Assembly (NCBI RefSeq): GCF_020360975.1
Contig: NW_025408667.1
Coordinates: 11,160,001 to 11,224,000, forward strand
DNA: 64,000 bases
Reading direction: 5' to 3'
Source of the DNA: Hirsutella rhossiliensis
Lineage: Eukaryota > Ascomycota > Sordariomycetes > Hypocreales > Ophiocordycipitaceae
Both the position numbers and the translations under genes were made by a program. Below are positions 47,035 to 56,706 of this stretch, in pieces (position 1 is the stretch's first letter; each line of letters opens with the position of its first letter). The notes under the pieces are model-generated. The model did not search any database, was not told where the DNA came from, and was given only the letters and a program-made list of their open reading frames with translations.

Positions 47035-48880
47035 GGCGCTGTAGGGAAAAGTATAACGAAGGGAGAGGGTAAAGTACATATGGGGGATTAGAAGAGAGAG
47101 CCATGTGTAGCCGGGATGGGGCTCGTGGTCTTATAGGTAATATTCTCGCCCAAGTATATCATGTGATCCTATCTGGAGTTTCTAGATTCGGTATCGTGGA
47201 TCGCACAGTCTGCTGACATCGACTCACAGTAAACGACGTGCAGTGTCAGACAGTCCCGTCTGCTCCAACACAACAAGAAACATCCGCCCAGGTTAATCTC
47301 CTCCGCCTGGTGCGTTTAAGTACTATCGTGGCACACCTCGCGTTAGGCTGCGCCTTCTATGTCGCTATCTATACCTGAGCGGATCATTAGCTGGTAGCCC
47401 CTTACTTGCTTCCTGAAGTCTGTGAACGACTGGTCGGCCCGGCGAAATTCAGGCGTGGGCTTCGCCTGGCAAGCATCTGGGGCGAGATAGAATATAACAA
47501 AGAGACAATATACGCAGGAGAAATTTATTTATAGCTTGGTGAAAGAGTCTCTATGTGACTATCGGATAAGCTGTTGCCAGTCTATTACAGTTGCTGCATC
47601 GACATTGGATGGTGTGTTCTGCGCGAGGTCGGTCCCCATTGCCCACCCAGCGGACCCAATAGCACGCGTGCTAGCCTGCCTTCATGCCAGCAGCGAGACA
47701 CAAATCATTAGGGCCAACAAGTTTAGGCAACAAGTGATCGGTCAGCCCAGGGTAGCACGCACAATGAGCCGAATCTGCGGACATGCCCGTGGCCTTCCAG
47801 CACAGAACCAATTCCTATTAGTCTATCTACGCCTAATTATCAGTCCATTAACATCCTTAATAGTTATTCAGTGCTTATACCTCTAGCCGTATTGATTACG
47901 TCTAGTAAGTAGGCATGACAATAGGTCGCTGGAGGAGAAACGCCATCGTATACCAGCGGTTCATCTTACTTGTGCCTTGTAATACAGTACTGTAAAGCAC
48001 CAATATTGACGAGCTCGCGCTGATCCTACCGCTCATGTCCGCCTATCCACTTAGGGCTGCTTTCTAGAGATAGGCACCGGATTGGCAAGAAGCGAAAAAG
48101 CATTCTGGACATGCCCGGCCCACTGTTGTAAGGCCGATGTGGACATCTGCTGTGTCTAATCGTTATTTTTCACGTCGTTGCCAGCGTCCTTTGAGCTGCT
48201 GAATTGTCCGCTTCTTGACGAGCAGACCTCTGATGTGTAGCTGCCTGTCGCCTGGCGGTGGTAAATGCAAGTCCAAAATGGGCCACGGCAATATGACGCC
48301 ATGGGAGCACTTTCAGCGGACTCCGGCGGTCAAATTACGTAAAGCTTCGGGGGGCGAGGCCATTACAGTCGCGAAGATCCGGCCACCTACATCTACTTAT
48401 CCAGTTCAGGATATTTCCGGGAAACAGTAGGCAAAAGAGGACAGTCACCATTATGACTCACCTGCACCTCCTCCCCATACCAATTCAACCCCATCCCCCT
48501 GTCCCTAGCCTCGATTGTAGGCCATAAGCAGGACTTATCGTGGGGTCGATTTGCGGAGTAATTTCGGGAAATCGTATGCGATTACACATCTACCATCTGA
48601 TAAGTGCCCGGCGGCGCGCACGCGAATATCTCCACGGCCAGCAGCTCAATCGAGGCCATTCCGGGGCCTGGGGGACTACTACACTCCGGCGGCGCGTTTG
48701 GTCGAGGAGCACTCCGTATAGGCTGCTGTCCGTCGAGATATTTGCATTGCAGCGCCGCGAATGGGTAATGGGGGGCTAGGCTCGGCTACAGGAACTGCGA
48801 GATAGTAATGCACTGATCCTACGGCCCTTTGATCCTCAAAAATATGTCTAGTTACATGGATATAAATATGTATAAAGACT
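47035..48880. other. Intergenic, nothing recognised
   Basis: AT-rich, with several short frames and no motif. Composition changes abruptly near 48,880 to the GC-rich Crypton. Confidence 0.35.
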
Positions 48881-51426
48881 CTACGAGGCGGCTGGCTTAC
48901 GTCGACGAGGGGCGGTCCGCTTTCCCAGCCGGGTCCTCCGCCCCCGACGGCCCTGACCTCGAGTTGGACCTGGTCTCGGGCCTGGACCTGGGTCATCGGG
49001 CACGGGGGTCCCTACCTGTACCCGCATCTGGCCCTGGCCCTGGCCCCGATCCTGGCCCCGCCGTCGGCACTGTTTGAGCTCGTCGACGAGTCGGTTCAAG
49101 CTTCGGCCGGCGCGTAACAGCTCTAGCTCTGCAACGGCCGCCTCCTTGCATTTGCCGGACGCCATACGGGCCAACAGCTCGTCCCAGATCACCTTCCGAC
49201 GACAGAACTGCACTCTGACCCCGTTCCCCGGGCGCCAGCGGCTTCCCCACGTCTCTTCCAGCTCCCGTACGGCCTTCTGACCTGCAAACCCTTCCTCCCA
49301 CTCCTTCCAGACGTCCCCCACCGTAAAGACCCTTGCCAGGGCTGTGACGATAGGCATGCCTGGTACCAGAGGCTCTGGGGCGGGGGCCGGGGCCGGAGCT
49401 GTATTGAGATTCAAGGTAGGTACTGTTGACGGCGCCGGGGCCGGGGCCAGCGCCAGCGCCTCTGCTGACCCGGCTCCGAAGTAGCCGGTAAAGGTGATAG
49501 GGACCTTGCCTTGGAGGAGGGCATCGAGGCCGCCCTGAATCCCGTCCAGCCGGGCCTCAAGCCGGATGGCGAGCCGCTGACTATTCTGTAACAGGGCCTC
49601 CCGCGTGCACTCTATGACGCCGCTTAGTTCCGGCAGCGCGCGTCGTACGAGCAGGCTTACCGGCTCCATAGCCCCTACCGCGGTGGACCGCACGGCGACG
49701 GCGAACTCGTCCCACTCGGGCCCGCTAAAAGGGGCGTAGGCGAAGAACGGTAGCGACGGGTAGCGGAGCTGTAGGACGGCCAGGTCCTGCAGAAGTACTA
49801 TACGCAGGCGCCGCATAAGCTTAAGGAAGCCGTCAGCGGCTAGGTCGTCGTCGTCGAGACCGCCTTCTGCCCAGCATTGCCGGCGCGCGCGCGCCTCAAA
49901 GCGGGGTTCCCACTCCTCGATCCACGGCCACAGCTGCTTTTGTAAGACGTACGGGGGTTCGTGAGCCGCACGCGCGAGGAAGTAGTCCCCCGGGGAGGCC
50001 GAGAAGCCGGCGACGATCCGCATGAACTGCCGCGGTAGGTGCGTAAGATATGCCTGGCAGAGCACGCTCTGGTTCCAGCGGCCGGCCTGCGAGATCTGGG
50101 CGAGCGACGTGCCATGGGTCTCCGCGTCCTGGGCGCCCACCCTGCGCGGGAGGTGCGTCTTCTTCGACGCGATAAGGCCGGCAGCGCCGAAGATACGCCA
50201 GGTCTCTTGTAGCTGCGTCGGGTACGAGCTCCTGCTCGCGGTCCCGCCCGACGAGGACCTTGATCCGATACCAGTCCTGACGGCGCCGGAAGGACGGGGT
50301 GGTTCGCCGGCGACGTGCCAGCGCCAAAGAAGAGCTGTGCTAGGGCCCTTGAGTACAGAATAAGGGGTCCTTGTGCCGGAGCGCGCCCATAAACTCCTTC
50401 CTCGCCGTCTTATTTAGCTTGCCGTCCCGTAAAAGGCTTACCAGGCACCCACAGGGGTCGGGCCTCCGAAGGCGGATAGTCGAGTAGGGATAGGTCTGCA
50501 AGCTCCATCTTGCGGCGGTTCTCCCCGTAAGAGGTAGTAGTGGCCGAAGAGGAGGTCGACTCGCGTACGGAGGTTTTGCTGCGTATACGCGGCGCCAGTG
50601 AGAAGGAGATCCTGGATCCGAAGCCATTCATCGGGAGGTAGCCGGCCTGGATCCCGTCGCTTCCGCGGTCTTTAAAGGAGGCGCGGTCGTGCTTCCCCGC
50701 TGCCGGCCCCGTTGCTCAAGGAATCCTCGTACGGCGGCGCCCCGGGGATTCTCCGTATTCGCGTTGCCGTGAGCCACCTGGAGTCTCCATAGCTCGATAA
50801 CGGCCGCGATATAGGCGTCGATAGTGCCCCTCGTAAGCAAAGACCCTTCGGTAAGGTCTACTGCAGCCGTCGCGAGGCCTGTGGGTGGCACGTAGCCCTC
50901 GCGGTCGTCAGCGAGCAGCTCGGCGGCCTCGGCCAGGGGGACCTCCAAAGCTTCGGCCAGGCTTTCGGCCTCTGCCATGGCCGCGGCCTCGAGCTGCTCC
51001 TGCTCACGCTGTTGCCGTACCTGTACGGCCTCGCCGTTGCCGTTGCCCCTAACCTTACCCCGCGCGCGCGGCTTCTTCTTCTGCGGCGGCACAACGCGTC
51101 GTAACAGGATATCCTCTTTGAGCCACGCCGCCAGCTTGTCCGGCGTTACGAGCTCGCCGTCGGGCCAGCTATAGAGCGAGCCGTCTGCTGCAGCCCGAGG
51201 CGTATGGCACCAGGCCTATACGTATTTGTCTGTTAGCCGCCTAGGGCCGTACGTGACAGGGATCGAAGTGGAGGACCGGCCGGGGGACGCGCCTTCCACT
51301 CCCGCTGCTTCGCCGCGTAACTCCGCGCCGTGTTCGCCGGCTGTTCGTCCTTCTTCGCCTGGATGCCCGCCCTCCGGGCGGCACGGCGCGCTCGTCAGCT
51401 GCCGTGTACGAGTCGTCCGCGGCCAT
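48881..51426 (-). pseudogene. Crypton-type tyrosine recombinase, GC-rich, frameshifted (copy 2)
   Basis: Same architecture as copy 1 but a distinct subfamily. Exon 1 from ATG 51426 ends at 51293 with ARSYAAKQREWK; a 77-nt GC-AG intron (51292-51216) leads to AWCHTPRAAADGSLYSWPDG. The N-terminal helical domain follows (TRGTIDAYIAAVIELWRLQ). Ndc10_II/recombinase blocks are YTQQNLRTRVDLLFGHYYLL (Arg), KEFMGALRHKDPLFCTQG, RRRQDWYRIKVLVGRD, KKTHLPRR (H-x-x-R), ISQAGRWNQSV and QAYLTHLPRQFMRI. An Ala/Pro-rich linker precedes GCR1_C at ~49,310-49,150 (LEETWGSRWRPG, CRRKVIWDELL). At least four one-base shifts, near 51,365, 50,690, 50,610, 50,470 and 50,235, break the frame. The longest intact part is 50,140-48,881 (419 codons). 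It is much more GC-rich than its surroundings. Confidence 0.82.
51216..51292 (-). other. GC-AG intron in Crypton copy 2
   Basis: Exon end AAG followed by GCGCGT, a GGCTAAC branch site and acceptor GTATAG; 77 nt, phase 0, placed right after the QREWK motif. Only this join connects the two conserved blocks in frame. Confidence 0.65.
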
Positions 51427-51624
51427 CTCGGTCGATCGGGCAACCTTCCTACGGGGCGAATGTCTGGGCTGGGTTGGCCGGAAACCCGATAAGTCGGGTG
51501 GGAACTTATCAAATGCACTTATCAGGCGTCCTGCACACGATTTCACGGGCGGCGTTTTGCGGGCGATAAGTGGTCACGTGGTCTAAGTGAATTACGACGC
51601 AATTGCGGGCACCACCGATAAGCA

Positions 51625-51880
51625 GCTTACCAATGTCACGTATGCCATGTTCGCAATTCGTACCCTTGAAGCAGCTGATCACTCTTAGGGACGTACTTGG
51701 ATACCAGCATATCTGTAACGCGCCAGTTACTACGACAGCTCGAGGCCCGTGGCGTCTAACCCCGTCAGGGAGCTTTCCCAGTAGCCACGTGAATTATACG
51801 TGGCTTCTAACCGCTTCAGGGGGCTTTCCCAGTAGCCAAGTGGATTATACCGCTTCATGGCCATCCATTGCCCACCTACC
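51625..51880 (+). repeat. Inverted dispersed repeat, arm 2 (partner 31840-32090)
   Basis: Reverse-complement match to 31,840-32,090 with the same pair of 51-bp units. It is followed by two more imperfect units starting cgaggtgcctctgcacctt (~51,895 and ~51,967), spaced about 72 bp. Confidence 0.75.
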
Positions 51881-52450
51881 GTTAGCTCGTGTCCCGAGGT
51901 GCCTCTGCACCTTGATGGAGCTAAAGGCGCTTCGGCTCTCACGACTGTCCAGAACTCGTTTCCTGCGAGGTGCCTCTGCACCTTGCGAGAGCCCATAAGT
52001 GCTTCGGCCATTACCGCAGTCCAGGAGCTCATGCCCTGCGGAGAGCTGCCATGCCCTGCCGGAGCTAATGCCCTTCTGCGAGGGTTTATACCTGCCAGGA
52101 GCTTTCATGCCCTGCTGGTGCTTAGACCCTAGCCTCCGGTGAGCACACCGGATGCTGCCTCGCAAAGCAGCAGGACGAAGCAGCAGACCTTCACGTGGTG
52201 TCCGGTGTCAGTAGCTGCGATGCTTCCCTTCACACGACTGGCGGTGTGGTCTTGAGTGGATGCCTAGCTGCGGACGGTTGAAGCCGCCGCGCTGAATACA
52301 TAACCTGATCTCATCGCCTGTTTACTGAGCGGAGCGCATTGTCGGTGAAGCCAACATGCTGCAATATAGATTCAAGTTGATTTCTGGCTCTCGGGCCTTC
52401 TGCGGCTCTGGGTAAGTCTGCCGCCAGGTTAGACTGCGTCTGCCGACCAA
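51881..52450. other. Spacer with imperfect tandem units
   Basis: Contains the two ~72-bp units noted for the repeat arm. No gene. Confidence 0.4.
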
Positions 52451-52681
52451 AATAGCAAAACACAGATCGCTCTCGAGTATGCCTACCGCCGGAGCCGCGA
52501 CCCGGCCTGCTCAGTGTTCTGGGTCCACACCGACAATGAGACGACATTTACGCAGGACTACAAGGTTATTGCGAAGAGGCTGGGCCTGGCGGGCAGTCTG
52601 GATGGGTAGGAGCTGCTGACGGCCGTACGCGAGCGAATCGAGACGGACCCGTGCTGGCTGCTCATTCTCGACAACGCGGAA
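52451..52681 (+). pseudogene. NB-ARC (NLR) fragment
   Basis: One frame reads a nucleotide-binding domain: a damaged P-loop (NSKTQIALEYAYRRSRDP, normally GxGKTQ), SVFWVHTDNETTFTQDY, and a Walker B-like WLLILDNAE. A TAG at 52607-52609 interrupts it and similarity ends after Walker B. No sensor effector domain or repeats are attached, so it is a relic of a NOD-like receptor gene. NLR genes are frequent in fungal accessory DNA. Confidence 0.7.
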
Positions 52682-52718
52682 ACACCACGCCGTCGTCGTC
52701 GTCGTCGCACCGTACGGC

Positions 52719-53042
52719 GTGGCACAGTGGAACACATCTTTTCAGGACGAAACGAGGGCTGTGGCGGAAGCTTATGGCAAAGCGCAATTGCCACCGCGGG
52801 TGCCCACCGGCACTGGATCACGGGGCGGATTGGTACAGACGCCGTTGCCGTTCAAGGCAACGAAGCCGGCACAGGACGCAGTGGAGGGGCCAAGGCGCGG
52901 GCCGCCTCAACGTGGCAGGCCGAAGATTCGATGGGCCCCGAAATGTGTTTACAAGAGGCCGGCCATTATACCCCACCACTTCTTTGACCGGCTAGGCCGG
53001 TGCCGGGACACGACGGGCAGTCTTGGTTGGCTCTGCTGCTAA
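52719..53042 (+). CDS. Hypothetical 107-residue basic protein
   Basis: MAQWNTSFQDETRAVAEAYG, then a Pro/Arg-rich middle with QRGRPKIRW, reminiscent of an AT-hook. No family recognised. It lies just after the NB-ARC relic and may be noise. Confidence 0.25.
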   Translation: MAQWNTSFQDETRAVAEAYGKAQLPPRVPTGTGSRGGLVQTPLPFKATKPAQDAVEGPRRGPPQRGRPKIRWAPKCVYKRPAIIPHHFFDRLGRCRDTTGSLGWLCC

Positions 53043-54728
53043 TCGTGGGCCTCGATGGGGCGTGGAAGCAGAGAGGTTGATGATTCCAAGCAGGCATCTG
53101 GCGAACGCGCCAAGAGCGCACAGGGCGCTAGCGCCTTCTGCCTGGTCCGGCTCGCGGGCAGAGGCGGGACTAGGCAGACCGCCTACAAACACGAGCGCTG
53201 TGCGTTTGCGGGCCCTCCCTGCGAGTGCTGAGGTGGGAGACGTGGGGTCTCGGAGACGCTTGCGAGAAAATGGCCAGGGATCAAAACTTGCGTCGCCAAA
53301 CAGCGTCCTTCCCGGGCGCACTTCAGCGACAATACGTACTCTCCTCGCGAGAATAGAGGGCTAGCCTATTGTACACGTTATGCGACGATTCGAAACCCAA
53401 AACGTGAAATACATGGACCTATTGTCCGGATATCCGCTCGTTGCACTATTGTTGTTCACCCATTTATCACCCAGAGTGGCCCTTACTCATTCCGACCTGC
53501 TGCGGCCGTATGACCTCCCACCGCGGCCTCCTCGTCCGATGCCTCCGAAATTGACGAAAGTACTGGGAGAGTAAGAGGGAACACCGCCGCCCTCGCAGTC
53601 CAAGACGACCCTGGACCCAGCGACTGGATGCTCGGAATACTCGTGAGTGCTGGCCCCACTCGAGTACACTGTACAACTCGTTAGGCAGTACACTGACGTA
53701 TGGGGCTGTGCGCACCTACTCTTGGTTCGCGTCGGAGCAACTTCAATCGTTCAAGCCTGGAAGCCCGTTCATGCCAGTCAGGATGGGGAGCTGGTGCCGT
53801 GGCATCGGAGGCCGTTGGTGGGGCCGCCGGGCCGGAAGACCTGCCATTGCGGGGCCCAGCTTCAATTTTCAAAAGACTGGGAAATGGGAATTAACGCCGG
53901 TATTTCGGATTCCTGTCAGATCGAGGTTGGGCATATGCTGGGCTGGCGACAGCGATGATAAAAGTCGAAGCCAATAGCATACAACTAGCGCATCACCTAC
54001 GGTCGAAATGCTCGAGTCTCAATAAGTCGAGGTATTTCGTATTAAGGTTTCTGTCAAAATTGGTCTCGCCTGTTCTAGCGATGGACTGAGTTGCGTTGGT
54101 TGGTTGTATTCCGGGTGATCCAGTGCCGTGGTTGCGTTGCGCACTCGTTGCATGGGTGCTGTGCAACCAGAAGCTGGGTTAACAGTTAACACGTCGTCGC
54201 GACGTCGCCAGGATAGTGCCAAATCAAAGATAAGAAGAAGGGGAAGAGACGGTGGGAGACGCGGGTCTCGAAGCCGTTTGTGAGAAAAATGACTAGGAGC
54301 CAAAACTTGCATTGCCAGCGTCCCGTTCGAGTTGTTGTTGGTTAAGGTCTTGCCATAGCCTTGAAGCTTCTATCCGTAATTGTGATGTCAGACTGCACGT
54401 CTTACCTAGCGCAGAACTAGCATTTTTTCGGGAGTTCCAAATAAATATGGGGCGCGGCACACACGAAGTCCGTTATGCAAACTAAATAAGCTGCATGCAC
54501 GATCGGGAATTGCATGGAGTTGACTCCGGCATATCCAACCAACGGGAGACTAGGGGCCAATACGTGAATTCGAGGGCCAAAGACAAGAGTATCACAAGGA
54601 ATCATTAGCCCAGCTGATACCGCGAACGGCCTAACGCAGTACATTTGGTCTAAACTCTTTCGGGTAATTGCTGCCTCTGTATAGTCCAGCCCTGCCTTCG
54701 CGCTAGCCTAGTTTTCATCGACCGAAAA
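53043..54728. other. Gene-poor stretch with a short direct repeat
   Basis: A ~80-bp block (tgggagacgtggggtctcgg...caaaacttgcgtcgccaa at ~53,232-53,312) recurs in the same orientation at ~54,247-54,330. The stretch between has no supported gene. Confidence 0.45.
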
Positions 54729-54737
54729 CATTGAAAC

Positions 54738-54855
54738 GAGTAATCAAACATGCACTCCTGATTTTCAAACATGCACTCCGACTTAAACCCCATTTGGAAG
54801 AGAGCCCCACCAAAATTTGGCGCGGCGCGTTCCCAACGCCGTGGCCGCCGCGGCT
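54738..54855 (+). repeat. Left terminal inverted repeat of the MULE
   Basis: 118 bp; no mismatch to the right repeat was seen. Confidence 0.92.
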
Positions 54856-54991
54856 TGCCGCCGGCGCCCGAGGCCACCTCTGCACACACGTTCGTTCGTT
54901 TTGAAGCCATCGTTTTGAAGCTATCACCAACTATTCAGCACACCACACCAACGCCGCCACCGCCGCCGCCGCCTACCGCACAACCGTCACG

Positions 54992-55315
54992 ATGAATTCG
55001 ACCGATCGCAACATGAATACAAACAGACGATGCCCTCACTTCCACAGGCGCCGCCGGGCTCACAGGGGGTACTACGTAATGCCACCGCCTACAACACATG
55101 TGCCTGTATACACACAGGCGCCGCCGGCGGCATCGTACGTCTACCCGATGCCACCTACGCCCTCACAGTGGCAGCAGGGGCCGCCCCCCTCGGCACAGGG
55201 ACATCACGATAGCTGCCTGTGGGCACAGCCGCCGGTACAGTCGCAAGGGACGGCAAGGGAGCCTGCCCGACAGCCAGGGGATCAGAGGGGACACGGCGCC
55301 ATACAATTTTGGTAG
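54992..55315 (+). CDS. Proline-rich open frame inside the MULE
   Basis: 107 codons (MNSTDRNMNTNRRCPHFHRR, then PPPTTHVPVYTQAPPAASYV, PTPSQWQQGPPPSAQGHH). The end QFW* is directly followed in another frame by RQAGHTFVPYVPRPPPRQTD with the same composition, so a one-base shift or a short intron (GTAGGC at the end) may extend it to ~55,415. The 5' part of the element is a (CCG)n-rich leader. It may be captured host sequence, as in Pack-MULEs. Confidence 0.45.
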   Translation: MNSTDRNMNTNRRCPHFHRRRRAHRGYYVMPPPTTHVPVYTQAPPAASYVYPMPPTPSQWQQGPPPSAQGHHDSCLWAQPPVQSQGTAREPARQPGDQRGHGAIQFW

Positions 55316-55579
55316 GCAGGCCGGGCATACGTTCGTCCCTTACGTGCCTCGTCCTCCGCCGCGTCAGACGGATCAGACGGATCCTACGGATCCTCCGGCA
55401 CCGTCACAGTCATAGTCACGGCGTTGATTGATCTCACGGGCGGTAGTCAAAGGTGTGCACATTGTATATATATCGGAAAATAGGTCGGGCCGGGCGTATT
55501 GATATATTTGAACGACTCCAAGGAACGCAGCTTCCAGCGTTGGTGATAATTAAATGCTGATTGAATGCGACCGGGCGGC

Positions 55580-55697
55580 AGCCGCGGCGGCCACGGCGTT
55601 GGGAACGCGCCGCGCCAAATTTTGGTGGGGCTCTCTTCCAAATGGGGTTTAAGTCGGAGTGCATGTTTGAAAATCAGGAGTGCATGTTTGATTACTC
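55580..55697 (-). repeat. Right terminal inverted repeat of the MULE
   Basis: Perfect reverse complement of 54738-54855. Confidence 0.92.
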
Positions 55698-55706
55698 CAT
55701 TGAAAC

Positions 55707-56101
55707 GTCTCCTATGTACCGATCCGCCCAGTGTGACGTTGCACAGTTAATTTGAAACCTCGATGATAAAATGGTCGGGAACATTCTCTTGCAGCAAGCG
55801 GATGCTGTGCTGGCAGCTGACAAAGATCAAAAATTCGTGAACGTCGGGCACAGCCATATAATGACAAGTGTTAGGTTATTTAGCCCCGCAGACCCAGTGC
55901 TTCCATGCGGCAGCCATAATCCACTTGCAAGTCGATCAACATCCAAATGTCGATCGCGCTAGGGGCCTAGGCTGCAGAAGAAGGTTTGACTGTGATGATG
56001 GCGGGTGACAGCAAGGTGAGCATTCACTGTCATGACTGAATAGTCGCAACAAAAAAAGCTTTGGTCTAAAGACCCGAAAAATCAGTCCACCACCTCCTCA
56101 A
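55707..56101. other. Intergenic
   Basis: Between the MULE and the RING-H2 gene; should contain the latter's promoter. Nothing else recognised. Confidence 0.4.
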
Positions 56102-56706
56102 ATGGCTACCAACTCATCCACTTCTGCTGAGGACAACCCTTCATCGGCGCTTCCTAGGTTCATAATAATCGGCACTGGGGCCCTCGTCGTGTCGCTGGTG
56201 GCTTTGTTCTTGATTCTACGGTGTGTTTGTCCTCCATCGGGCTCAGTAATTTCGCAGTTTGATCCGCTGTGGCGGTAGGTGTTGATGTCCAGGCAGGTAT
56301 TGCATAGGTAGCCCGACTACGCAGCAAGACGCCGACGACGATGCAGAGGCTGTGGGGGCGCCAAGGGACATCAAGAAACTTGATGCAGTCGCATCCACCA
56401 AAACATATGGAAAATTGAAAAGCGACATCCAAGACTTTGCCAATCCACCTCGCTATTATACAAGCACCATCGTCTGGTGAGTTAAACCGCCCTTTTTTCG
56501 GGGTCAAGCAGCCAGGCTGATATGCCAAAAACGAATCGCGCAGTGCCATTTGCTTGGAAAATTTACAAGACGTCGACGTGATCCGACAGCTATGTTGTGG
56601 TCATATATTCCACGCGGAGTGTATACAGAAATGGTTCCTGAAGCAACATAGCATCTGCCCATTGTGTAAATCATGCTTTATGAGCGGAGCGCATACCGTC
56701 AACTGA
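56102..56706 (+). CDS. Membrane-anchored RING-H2 protein (putative E3 ubiquitin ligase), three exons
   Basis: Exons 56102-56245, 56325-56476 and 56544-56706 with introns of 79 and 67 nt give 152 residues. After a short polar N-terminus there is one transmembrane helix (FIIIGTGALVVSLVALFLIL), then an acidic linker (QDADDDAEAVGA), and a RING-H2 finger of C3H2C3 type: C-A-I-C, L-C-C-G-H-I-F-H-A-E-C, C-P-L-C. The first Cys codon is split TG|T by intron 2, so single-exon reading misses the whole domain. Small single-pass RING-H2 proteins (ATL-like) ubiquitinate membrane or secretory-pathway substrates; the target here is unknown. Confidence 0.8.

Larger units (their letters stand above)
54729..55706. 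mobile_element. Non-autonomous Mutator-like (MULE) element with 9-bp target duplication
   Basis: The element spans 54738-55697 (960 bp). Its ends are perfect 118-bp inverted repeats (54738-54855 and 55580-55697) starting GAGTAATCAAACATGCACTC. The flanks are identical 9-bp direct repeats cattgaaac (54729-54737 and 55698-55706). Long inverted repeats with a 9-bp duplication are diagnostic of Mutator-like transposons. There is no transposase, but a proline-rich open frame lies inside. Confidence 0.9.

Noticed and set aside
47536..47886. 116-codon plus-strand frame
   Set aside because: AT-rich intergenic DNA, scattered Cys, no domain and no splice context.
54771..54995. Open frame in the left MULE repeat
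   Set aside because: It starts inside the terminal inverted repeat and its reverse complement recurs in the other repeat; it is a by-product of the repeat.
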